Of a stretch of 64,000 bases of DNA, positions 40,413-48,940 are shown piece by piece. Origin of the DNA: Chrysophaeum taylorii (Eukaryota; Sar; Pelagophyceae; Pelagomonadales; Pelagomonadaceae). The first letter of the stretch is position 1, and the number at the start of each line of letters is the position of its first letter. Both the position numbers and the translations under genes were made by a program. The notes under the pieces were generated by a model, which was given only the letters and a program-made list of their open reading frames with translations, had not been told where the DNA came from and searched no databases. The DNA lies in contig JAQMWT010000464.1 in assembly GCA_029834535.1 (NCBI GenBank), forward strand, positions 105,906-169,905. Direction: 5' to 3'.

Positions 40413-40805
40413 TATCCCCTTTTTTGGTACGAGCCGAAGCATCCATCTACCCGCCCGCACTCGCTCTCTGTGTCGGAAGCAAGTTCTGTCGTTTTAAACA
40501 AGTTCGTCGTCGTCGTTCTGTAGTAATAAGAGGTCCATCTCTCTACTCCTTGTGCTGCCCCACATATTCTTCCATTTCGATAAACCCCTTCGAAGCGAGG
40601 AGAAAATAAAATTCAGCTACATCACACGCGCACGGGGAGTAGGATTAAGAAGACAGGTGGGGGTGCTATGCGAGTCGCCACCAAGCTCACGCGTCGCAAG
40701 ATAAAAAAACATGATCGAGCTGTATTATTCGTTTTGTAAGGTCACGATGATGGGGCGGGCGCTCCACTCGACAGGAGCCAGCAAGCGCAAGCCTCTTCTT
40801 ACTTA
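40413..40805. other. intergenic, no gene seen
   Basis: Downstream of the hotdog gene. AATAAA-like sequence near 40605 on the plus strand; no ORF of interest. Confidence 0.4.
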
Positions 40806-41527
40806 CTAATAAGCCTGGACAAGTGCCCGGACACAGAGGCCCGGCAGAGGTGATCGTCGGACCAACTCGAGGCACGCGAGGTTTGCGGTAGCGTCGTAGG
40901 CCGCGCGGCAGTAGAGGTCGTCGCCTGGCAACGCCGGGCGAACATACTCGAGGGAAAGAGCCTTCGGAGGTCCCGGGAGATCCGGATACGCTGCTTCCAG
41001 CGCATCTGCGACGAGGAGGCCCCACTTGCTATTGTTGACGTGGCCGAGCGCGTCGGCGTCGGAGGCGCGCACGGTCGTTGTCCAAGGCCGATCCCTCGTC
41101 GCAGCGGTGGTCGCGGGAATGTCAAGGTCGGGCGAGGGGCGCGTCGCGCGCTCCCGCATTCGCGCCGCGACGCTCGCCGGGAGCGGGACGGGTTCGTCGT
41201 CCGAGCGCACGAAAACACCTCGCGTCGACGCGAGAAGATCATCAGAGCCGGCGATGTCGCATTCGTAAGTAAACGAGGTCCGCCCGACACCTACGAGCCG
41301 CGGCGAGACCGTCACGCGAGTGTCGGCGTGGCTCACCGGCCGGTGGAAGCGCGCGGTGTGCACTCGAAACACTAATTCCCCTTCTCCCACAACGGGTCGA
41401 ATCCGGGGATGCCCTCGGCCGCGAGCGCTGACGCGTCGTCGCTCAGCGTCAAGACGCGCCCGTACCAATCCCACCACGTCGAGGTGTCGCCCCACGCCAG
41501 CGACGTCGTCCGCAACCCGCGGCGCAT
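40806..41527 (-). CDS. tandem hotdog (4HBT) thioesterase-like protein, apparent frameshift
   Basis: The ATG at 41527 opens MRRGLRTTSLAWGDTSTWWD and runs to a TAG near 41392. The remainder, from about 41400, continues in another frame as ELVFRVHTARFHRPVSHADT. A single base missing in a GGGG run near 41396 would join them into about 240 residues. Two hotdog folds are visible; the second carries RASDADALGHVNNSKWG, the 4HBT D-x-D-x-x-G-H-V-N-N signature. Such proteins hydrolyse acyl-CoA or acyl-ACP thioesters. Frameshift, sequence error or a tiny intron are all possible. Confidence 0.65.
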
Positions 41528-41688
41528 ATTATAAAATCCTGAGAGAGGGCCGTTGGTTTGGTACAAGTTCGTTAGCGCGATGTACTTCTTGCCGGCGGGC
41601 TACGCATTCGTTACATACATCCATCAATGTTTGTATCGAGCCGCGCACACACGTCAATCGCGCTCTCTGGACACACTAAGAAAAATCC

Positions 41689-42600
41689 TCACGCTGTGCT
41701 CTTGTCTTCGGGCTGTGGCGGTGAGCACGTCCGTTGCCTGTCGGTGGCGCGGAGGCGCTTGAGCATGCGTCGCGCGGGTTTGTGGGCCGGGCACCACTCG
41801 AGCGCCAACACGCAGACGTCCATGGCCAGTCGGTGTCCTTGCTTGTTCTGATTGTTCGCAAGGGCCCGAGCGAAGAGAAAGCAGGCCTCGGCGGCGAGCT
41901 CGCGGTCTCGGTCTCGGTCTTGGTCTTGTTCTTCGAGGGTGGCGCTGGCGGCCCACGTCGCAACGCGCGGCCACAAGATCTCGGCGACGTCGGCCCAGCG
42001 CTGGCCGCAACTCGCAGCTTTTTGATAGAGTTCAGTAAGCGGGCATCCGTCGTCGATGGGAGGCAGCAGCATCGCGGCAGGAGCCTCGACGCGAGGCAGC
42101 AGCATCGCGGCAGGAGCTTCGACGCGAGGCAGCAGCATTGCGGAAGGAGCTTCGACGTGAGGCAGCAGCATCGCAGCAGGAGCTTCGACGACGGGACGCG
42201 GCGGCGGCGGCGCTTCAACGGGTGCTGGCGCTTCAATGAGCGGCGGCGCTTCAACGGGTGCCTCGGCAAATCGTGGTGCTCGGACGATGGTGAACGCCTC
42301 GAACGGGGTCGTCTTTGCGTGAATATCTCGAATTTTCTCGGCCTCGCAAAAGGCGAGGGCTTCGTGGATGGTTTCTTTGAGGTGGTGGCAAGCGCCGTAG
42401 GGCGACGGCAGCTGCTCGGCGTCGAGGTCTTCGGGGATGAGGTCGTCCTGAGCGCTCTCGATAGCGTCGTAGAGGGCTTCTTCGTCGGGGAAGAGCCGGG
42501 GCCGACGCTTCAACAATGCCAGTTCGTGCTCGAAATCGGCGATGCGGCCCCGGTGCGCGAAAGAGCGCAGGGCCAGCGCGCTCCGCTCGACGGGGTCCAT
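41689..42600 (-). CDS. unknown protein with four 11-residue repeats
   Basis: 303 residues from the ATG at 42600. The N-terminal 130 residues are helical and acidic. Then come Pro/Ala-rich sequence and four copies of an 11-residue unit, VEAPAAMLLPR with small changes. The C-terminal 100 residues (LYQKAASCGQRWADVAEILW ... LALEWCPAHKPARRML) look like one or two TPR-type helical hairpins. No family recognised. The repeats are a recent 33-bp DNA expansion. Confidence 0.6.
   Translation of the reverse strand: MDPVERSALALRSFAHRGRIADFEHELALLKRRPRLFPDEEALYDAIESAQDDLIPEDLDAEQLPSPYGACHHLKETIHEALAFCEAEKIRDIHAKTTPFEAFTIVRAPRFAEAPVEAPPLIEAPAPVEAPPPPRPVVEAPAAMLLPHVEAPSAMLLPRVEAPAAMLLPRVEAPAAMLLPPIDDGCPLTELYQKAASCGQRWADVAEILWPRVATWAASATLEEQDQDRDRDRELAAEACFLFARALANNQNKQGHRLAMDVCVLALEWCPAHKPARRMLKRLRATDRQRTCSPPQPEDKSTA
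42061..42192. repeat. 33-bp tandem repeat, four copies, in frame
   Basis: AGGCAGCAGCATCGCGG starts each unit at 42061, 42094, 42127 and 42160. Unit length is a multiple of three, so copy number changes do not break the gene. Confidence 0.85.
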
Positions 42601-43111
42601 GCATTTGTGGCCACGCACGCTCGAGTGGGCGCTGTGACTCGGTTAGGGTTTTGAATACTCGGGTTTTAGACGGGCGGGGGTTACTTTTCGGAAGTGAGAT
42701 TAAACGGCCACTCAACGATTACTTTGAGTGGAAGCCTCGACCTTACGCGCCTCCCATCGATCCCTCGGGCTTGCTGGCCTCTCCAAGTCATCGACAAGCG
42801 TGTTCGAGAGATCCTGCGGCTTTGTGGTACTGTCGGGACTAGGCTCGACGCGCTGCGGCACTTCTCGTCTGTCAGTCGTCAAACCAAACCCTCGTATTTA
42901 TTTTACGAGCTATTCGCGTCTTGAGCGGCGGCACGGTGTCCGCATCACACATGGAGTGTGCCACCCCTTCGATAGACCTTAGGGCCACTGGTTTCTGTGT
43001 GTACAAGGATTCGCTCGTGCCGACGAGCAGCGCAGCGCGATGCCGAAATTCAGGGCCGACGTCAAGGACCCGATTGTTTGTATTTCCCACCGTTATTAGT
43101 AACCGTTTTTG
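42601..43111. other. intergenic, no gene seen
   Basis: Upstream region of the repeat-protein gene, up to Helitron copy D. Short frames only. Confidence 0.4.
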
Positions 43112-44176
43112 TCCTAACTACTAATCGACAGATGTTTGTCTGTTTGTTTGTCTGTTTGTCTGTCCCTCGATTTAGGGTAAGGATCAGGTAGGCGCGAGAG
43201 TAAGGATCAGGTAGGCACGAGAGCCAGACAGTGATCCTCCAAGCCGTCTACAGCGACCTCGCAGACTATTTCCACGACCCGCGGCGGCTCTTTTAGCCAG
43301 CGCGCCATTCTCACGCCCCGTCGAAACGATGTTGTCGATGCTGACAACGCGCGCATGACCGCGGCCTTTTTTTCCCGAAGACGAGGCGTCGGAGTTCTTT
43401 TCGGCCGACTAGGTTGGGTCGGAAGCCGACGCCTCGCTCTTTACAGTAAGAGTTTTGAACTCCCTGACAACCAACGGCATGCTGACTTTGATCGCGAGCT
43501 TAAAGTCTTCGCAACCTCGACCCGTCGCACGGCCACTGCAACGGTACCAGATACGTGATTGATCGTGTCGTGTCACCGAGGCTCCTCCAACCTGTATCCC
43601 TCAAGGCCCGCCTACGCCAAACGATCAACAAGAGCCAGGACCAGACACCCCGCGAGGTCCGCGTCCTCTTGCCCACAAGCCCGTCTTCTGTCACGTCCAG
43701 CTCTACGTGGCTCTCTGTCGATCGGCAACCCCGAGAATATACTCTTCTGAGTCGACGACTCCGCCCTACCCCACACGTGCTGCGCAATGCCGATAAGCCC
43801 CCTCCCGGCGTCTACACGCGCACTGTAGGTGAACTTACTGGGACCACGTGGACTTACTGGGGTTGGAGATTGGGACTAGGTGAATATAGTGACCAGGTGA
43901 ACTTACTGAGACCAGGTGAGCTTACTGGGAGTTTTAGAGTAAAATGAAAGGTTAGCGGCGTGTGCGGATCGAAGCAGCTTAGATTGGCTGAGGCGGCAGC
44001 GACGAGCTCGAAGGAGTGGTGTGAGCACGAGTGGGTTTACGCCGAACTTACTGGGGTTGGAGATTTGGACTAGGTGAACTTACTGACCAGGTGAACTTAC
44101 TGGGACCAGGTGAACTTACTGGGGTTAGAGATTGGGACTAGGTGAACTTACTGGCGAACTTACTGGCCTGCACTTG
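43112..44176 (+). mobile_element. Helitron-like element, copy D
   Basis: 1,065 bp, sense plus, TCCTAACTACTAATCGACAG...GCCTGCACTTG. The 5' flank is G rather than A, the 3' flank is T. Same PIF1 remnant (TINKSQDQTPREVRVLL in one frame). Ends 60 bp downstream of the LHC stop codon. Confidence 0.78.
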
Positions 44177-44236
44177 TGTGTTTCTAACGGGATGTTTTGT
44201 TTATTTATTACCGGGGGTGAGCAACAAACAGCCTAG

Positions 44237-45064
44237 TTAGTAGATGGGGGGGGCGGAGAACATGAGGTCCTCGACGACCTTTGGGAAGGGCGTGAAGAAG
44301 AGGGGGGTGAGCTCGACGACGGATTTGCCCGTGAAGAATTCTTCGAGGACGAAGACGAGGACGGCGACCATGGCCAGGCGGCCGTTTTTAATTTCGGCGG
44401 TCTCGATGAGGTATTTCCCTCGGGCGGTTTCGCCGAGGGAGGTGTAGAGGCCGAGGGGGTCGAAGCCGAGGTCGCCTGGCGTCCAGGAGCCCGAGAACAT
44501 CCAGGTTTTGTCGGCTTGCTTTTTCTGTGCCTTGACGACCTCGCCTCTGAGCTCGACGGCAGAAGCGAACGCGAGGACGGCCACCCAGTATATCGTGGAG
44601 ATGAGTCCGAGGCCGCCGTTGAGGATCGATGGGTCGCGACCGGCGTTCTGGTCGATGATGGACGGGAGGCCGAGGAAGTCGGCGATTCTTGAATCCCAGA
44701 GTTCGGCGAGCGGCCAGCCGGCGGCGCCGAGCATCGCGAGGCGACAGTGCTTGATCTCTGCCTCGCGGTAGGTGAAGAGCTCGACCCTCGAGTTGACGAG
44801 GCCACAGGGATCGAAGCCGCTGTCGGCGGGGAGCGTGCCGTCGAGGTACAAGGGCCGCGCCTGGAATGGAAGGGCTAAATTGTACCACTCAGAGCCCGTT
44901 CGCGGTCGATAGGTCGTCGTTGCCACCGACGGCTGGAATTCCTCGTCCTTTTTTTCTTCGGTCGACGCGCGGAGAAGGTGGTGCGAAGGGACACGCTGCG
45001 CCGGCTGCCGGAAGGCGCTGCTGCAGATCACCAACGACGAGAAGAAGAAGAAGAAGAAGAACAT
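44237..45064 (-). CDS. light-harvesting chlorophyll-binding protein (LHC/FCP family)
   Basis: 275 residues. The N-terminus MFFFFFFFSSLVICSSAF is a signal peptide ending at an S-A-F site, like the ASAF motif that directs proteins into red-derived complex plastids; a transit-like stretch follows. Helix 1 carries EAEIKHCRLAMLGAAGWP and helix 3 carries ETAEIKNGRLAMVAVL, the paired chlorophyll-ligand helices; helix 2 is around STIYWVAVLAFASAVEL. GTLPADSGFDPCGL and GDLGFDPLGL are the family's lead-ins. It is a thylakoid antenna protein of photosystem I or II; the subgroup is not resolved. Shares a 50-bp gap with the divergent SDR fusion gene. Confidence 0.92.
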   Translation of the reverse strand: MFFFFFFFSSLVICSSAFRQPAQRVPSHHLLRASTEEKKDEEFQPSVATTTYRPRTGSEWYNLALPFQARPLYLDGTLPADSGFDPCGLVNSRVELFTYREAEIKHCRLAMLGAAGWPLAELWDSRIADFLGLPSIIDQNAGRDPSILNGGLGLISTIYWVAVLAFASAVELRGEVVKAQKKQADKTWMFSGSWTPGDLGFDPLGLYTSLGETARGKYLIETAEIKNGRLAMVAVLVFVLEEFFTGKSVVELTPLFFTPFPKVVEDLMFSAPPIY

Positions 45065-45114
45065 GGTGGTGGTGATGTGGCGGTCGAACTGACGTCACTT
45101 CCGAAAGAAAACAT

Positions 45115-47010
45115 ATGGCCCGACGGGTTGTTGTGACGGGAGCGGCGGGGCGGTTGGGTGGGGGGATCGCGAGGCGGCTCGAGGCCGAGGGCCGGCTGTT
45201 GGCCGGCGTCGACGTCGAGGCCGGGCCTTTGGTGTCCCAGGTGATGGACCTCGCGCGCGAGAGCCCGGATTTGACTGGAGCCGATTCCGTGATCCACGCT
45301 GCCGCCATCCCCGGTCCTTCTGCAATCCCTCCACCCGGCGTGCGTGCCCCTCCGGGTCTCGGGGAATTCATAAACCTCGAAAGCGCGTCTCCGATTTCCA
45401 TCATTCGCAAAAACGTCGAGAGCGCCGCGCGAGTTTTCGAGGCCGCGGGCCGAGGTCCCGGCGTCGAGCGCGTCGTATTCTCGAGCTCCGCGTTCGTCAT
45501 GGGCTGGAGCCACGACGCGCGGGTACCCTTTGCGAAAGTGCCTCTCCGAGAAGAAGACGGTCCCCGGCCCTTCGAGAGCTACGGCCTCTCTAAGGAGATG
45601 GGCGAGAGCTCGGCGCGAGCGTTCGCGAGGACGTCCGGCGTCGAGTTCGTCGCGTTGCGGTTCACGAACATCGTCAAACGGGAGGACGCGGCGCGGCTGC
45701 CGTGGGACTTCGACCCGCGCATCCCTTTTGCGATGTGGGCGTGGTGTCACGAAGACGACGTCGTCGACGCCCATATCCGCGCTCTCGATAGTCGGACGTT
45801 GGATTTGAGAGAAAATTTCCAAGCCCTGCTGATTGCGGCGCCCTCGACGCGCTTCAAGGAGCCCACGCGGGACCTCGTGCGACGCCAGTTCGGAATGGAC
45901 GTGGATATCCCGGGGAACGCGTCGATTTTTTCGTGCGAACGGGCGAAGACCTCCCTCGGGTGGACGCCGAGATGTTGGACGACGACGACGACGCCCCCGC
46001 CGCCGCCGCCGCCGCCCGTACTTTTGTTGCGACGAGGGTCAAAGGCCGCGCGCCAAGCCCGCCAGGATCCCGAACTCCGGGAGTTTCCGTTGAACGGATT
46101 CGATCTCGAGGACGGTACGGTGCTACGCTCCGGCGCCCTCGCCTACAAGGTCTACGGCGGCCGCGGCAGCGACCGCCCGGTCGTCCTGCATCCGTCGTCG
46201 TTCGGAGCGGTTCACACAGATCTGGAGTACAACATTGGCCCCGGTAAGACCCTCGACACCACAAAATACCGGGTCGTCGTGTGCCAATTGCTGGGGAACG
46301 GCGTCTCCCTTTCACCTTCGAACTCTTCTTACCCGAACCTCGCGACCGTCGGAGACAACGTTCGCCTGCAGCGTCGGATCCTCCAAGTCGAAGACCTCCT
46401 CCAGGACCTCGCCTGCGTCTACGGGTATTCGATGGGCGCGATGCAGGCCTGGGAGTGGGCGCGCTCGTTTCCCGGAAACTGTCCGGCGATCGCCGCGGTC
46501 TGCGGGGCGACCGGCTGTTACGACTACAACGCCGTCTTCCTAACCTCTCTGACGCGCGTCCTCGAGACTAATACCCTCGACGCGAAAACCAAGCTTCGCC
46601 TCTTCGGAACTATATATGCGGGCTGGGGCGTCGGAGTCCCCTTCTACCGCGACAAACTCTACGACGAAGGGGCCGTCGAGCAGTTTATCGACGAGGACTA
46701 CGTCCGCTCCTTCCAGGACGACGACCCCGACGACCTCCTCGCGATGCTCCGAACCTGGCGCGCCGCGCGGCCCTTCGACGATTCCGATCTCCGGAACATC
46801 CGGGCAGCCTGCCTCCTCATGCCCTGCGACAACGACGCCTACTTTCGCCTCGAAGACGTTACTAGAGAAGCACGCCTCGTCCCCGACGCCCGCCTCGCCC
46901 CCCTCCGCTCCCCCTACGGCCATCGCGCCGGCGACCCCTGGCGGCCAACTCTTGCCAAAGAGTACGACCACATCCGATCGCACCTCCACGCCTTCCTCGA
47001 CACGATATAG
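45115..47010 (+). CDS. SDR epimerase-like / MetX-like alpha-beta hydrolase fusion
   Basis: 631 residues, intronless. Residues 1-285 are an extended short-chain dehydrogenase: VVVTGAAGRLGGG (NAD site at 8-15), SSS at 123-125 and Y156-x3-K160, ending KTSLGWTPR as epimerases do. A T/P-rich linker (poly-Pro) follows. Residues about 320-631 resemble homoserine O-acetyltransferase-type hydrolases: GPGKTLDTTKYRVVV, nucleophile elbow GYSMGAMQAWEW with S439, an Asp in MPCDND (572) and a His in PYGHRAGD (603), a complete catalytic triad. I do not know this fusion. The two domains may act in sequence on one metabolite; substrate unknown. Confidence 0.82.
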   Translation: MARRVVVTGAAGRLGGGIARRLEAEGRLLAGVDVEAGPLVSQVMDLARESPDLTGADSVIHAAAIPGPSAIPPPGVRAPPGLGEFINLESASPISIIRKNVESAARVFEAAGRGPGVERVVFSSSAFVMGWSHDARVPFAKVPLREEDGPRPFESYGLSKEMGESSARAFARTSGVEFVALRFTNIVKREDAARLPWDFDPRIPFAMWAWCHEDDVVDAHIRALDSRTLDLRENFQALLIAAPSTRFKEPTRDLVRRQFGMDVDIPGNASIFSCERAKTSLGWTPRCWTTTTTPPPPPPPPVLLLRRGSKAARQARQDPELREFPLNGFDLEDGTVLRSGALAYKVYGGRGSDRPVVLHPSSFGAVHTDLEYNIGPGKTLDTTKYRVVVCQLLGNGVSLSPSNSSYPNLATVGDNVRLQRRILQVEDLLQDLACVYGYSMGAMQAWEWARSFPGNCPAIAAVCGATGCYDYNAVFLTSLTRVLETNTLDAKTKLRLFGTIYAGWGVGVPFYRDKLYDEGAVEQFIDEDYVRSFQDDDPDDLLAMLRTWRAARPFDDSDLRNIRAACLLMPCDNDAYFRLEDVTREARLVPDARLAPLRSPYGHRAGDPWRPTLAKEYDHIRSHLHAFLDTI

Positions 47011-47014
47011 TTAT

Positions 47015-47905
47015 TCAAAGATTTTTTTTTATTGTGCATGCATGCATGCATGCATGCTTGCCTGCTTGCTTGCTTTCGAGAGAAGTTGGAGTATGGTGGT
47101 AAGCTCCTCCTCCTCCTCCTCCTCCTCTCTCTAGTTTACGGAAGACGGTACTACTTCGGGCACGGTGGCAGGAGGGCGCCTGGGAACGATACGATTTTTT
47201 TTCTGAGCGTGGGAAGGGGGGGGGGACAACGCACTCTGGCTCCTCCTTGGAATCCGACTTTGAGGAGGAATCGACCGACACGGTCGGGCCAATGACGTCG
47301 ACGAGCTGCGTCTCGTTGTTCTCGACGTCCTCGAGGCCCGAGGGAAGCGCAATTATGACGATCTGATCGATGTCGGAACGGCAGAAGGGACAGTTGCCCG
47401 AGGTGAGGAGGATGTCGATCGCGCAAGAATAGCAGAGACCGCCGTGGTTGCAGCCACGAAGGAGGACCGCGTTCGGCGCCTTCTCGAAGCAAATCGAGCA
47501 CGACTCGGCGGCATCGATGGGCTGGTCGACGTCCTTGGGGAGCTTCTTTGGCTCCTCTTCCTTCTGCGACTCTTCCTCGTTTTCGCCGACGAGTATCCCG
47601 TACAATCCATGCATCGTATCCACCAAATAACTCTCGCTGCTCCCACCGTCGACCGAGATGAAGTCTCCGACGGGTTCGAACCGCGCCTGGGCCCCACCGT
47701 CCATCTTCCGCGCCAGCTTGGCGGGCTTGGCCATCCGCGCCATCTTCGCATGGACCATTCGCCGTTTCCGGGTCACGTCGAGACCATACCCGTCCCAACC
47801 CGCCTCGTTCGGCGAGGCGTAGTCGTCGCGGAGCTCGAGGGCCAGCATCGTCAGACGCGTGAACCCTATCCCAACGAGGGCCACCACGATCAGCGAGATG
47901 ATCAT
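47015..47905 (-). CDS. membrane-anchored RING-finger protein (putative E3 ligase)
   Basis: 296 residues from the ATG at 47905 (MIISLIVVALVGIGF), a single N-terminal transmembrane helix. A C3HC4 RING follows at residues 136-175 (CSIC, GCNHGGLC, YSC, CPFC), close in spacing to MUL1-type RINGs. The C-terminal 90 residues are Ser/Pro/Gly-rich and the last dozen are encoded by a CATG microsatellite, so the true end is uncertain. Likely a ubiquitin ligase on an organelle or endomembrane. Convergent with the SDR fusion gene, with only 4 bp between stop codons. Confidence 0.8.
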   Translation of the reverse strand: MIISLIVVALVGIGFTRLTMLALELRDDYASPNEAGWDGYGLDVTRKRRMVHAKMARMAKPAKLARKMDGGAQARFEPVGDFISVDGGSSESYLVDTMHGLYGILVGENEEESQKEEEPKKLPKDVDQPIDAAESCSICFEKAPNAVLLRGCNHGGLCYSCAIDILLTSGNCPFCRSDIDQIVIIALPSGLEDVENNETQLVDVIGPTVSVDSSSKSDSKEEPECVVPPPFPRSEKKSYRSQAPSCHRARSSTVFRKLERGGGGGGGAYHHTPTSLESKQAGKHACMHACTIKKNL

Positions 47906-48391
47906 GATGCTTCGAAACAAATAAATAAACGTTGGTGGCAAAATCGATTTTTCGGTGACACCCGCGCGTCACCCGATCTTTATTGACCTCCTGTTTTTTT
48001 GTTTGTTTGTTTGTTGGTTACCCTAGATTGATCTATATCTTTACGGTTCTGAACTCGCAACCAAGAGACATCATAATAAAGATCGTTCGAAGAGAGGTGT
48101 TTGTGAGAAGATGTGCAAATTGCACGAGAGAAATGTAGAGAGAGCGAGGTAGCAGGCGAAAAGAGGTGAGAAGGTAAAAGTGTGGTAGAAGAAGAGAGAG
48201 CAGAACAACGATCCAAGAAAGATGACAAACGGAAGAAGAGTGCAGAAGCATAAATTAGGAATAGCAATGAACGGAGAAATGGTGATTTAAGTGTGACGTT
48301 CTCAACATCGTGAAAATATTTGATGCAATGTCGTCAGCAGAGTCGCCTGAGTTCTTAAGAAATGCACTGAACATGAGTACGTTATACACTA
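47906..48391. other. promoter of the RING gene, then AT-rich spacer
   Basis: A (TTTG)n run lies near 47994-48014. From about 48050 the base composition falls to that of the eroded retroelement region. No gene supported. Confidence 0.35.
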
Positions 48392-48940
48392 TTATATTAA
48401 GTCACGAAAATTCCATGATACGGGATGACAATACTTGTGGGTGGTCATACCCCAAGTGAGTGGTGAATCCATGTCGTAGAGCTGGTAGTCTAACAGATAA
48501 GGGTGGTGACATTCAGTAGTTGACAAGTCGCCATGATGTGTTCGCTGATCAAATATGGTGCCGATAGGAGGAGAACTTCGAGTTTGGTCGTGATAATGAA
48601 ATTCTACTGGTAGCTGAAGACATTTGAGAATTGAGCGCGCCGATAAGAACGGGCTGTTCTGATGACTGGTCTGTAGCATGATCCCGAGAAGTGATAAGAC
48701 CAAATGACAAAGTCTGTGTCTGCTTAGTGACGTGACTTTGGTTCTTGCGATATAGACAGTACGAGACTGTCCCTTGAAGATGGGAAGTTCAAGATTGTCT
48801 TTCAGATATGCGTCGAGTCTGTCTCCGTGAGTAAAGTACGGTGCGACCGGAGTAAGACCAGAAGCGTCTAAGATTACATGGAAACGACCATCGTGTGAAT
48901 TCGATATTGGAACAACTTCGTCTGGAGTACAAAAGGCCAT
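48392..48940 (-). pseudogene. possible methyltransferase remnant of the second copia copy
   Basis: A 182-codon minus-strand frame. By eye it shows weak co-linear resemblance to the copia methyltransferase: SSPPIGTIFDQ where the full element has ITPPCTNRN, and GMTTHKYCH where it has EMTPPHKYCH. If right, the catalytic Cys has become Ile. Position and strand fit a decayed family member whose gag lies at 52.3-53.3 kb, although the spacing is 1.5-2 kb longer than expected. Speculative. Confidence 0.3.

Noticed and set aside
47670-47690. GGTTCGAACC B-box-like sequence
   Set aside because: Lies inside the RING gene coding sequence and no tRNA folds around it.
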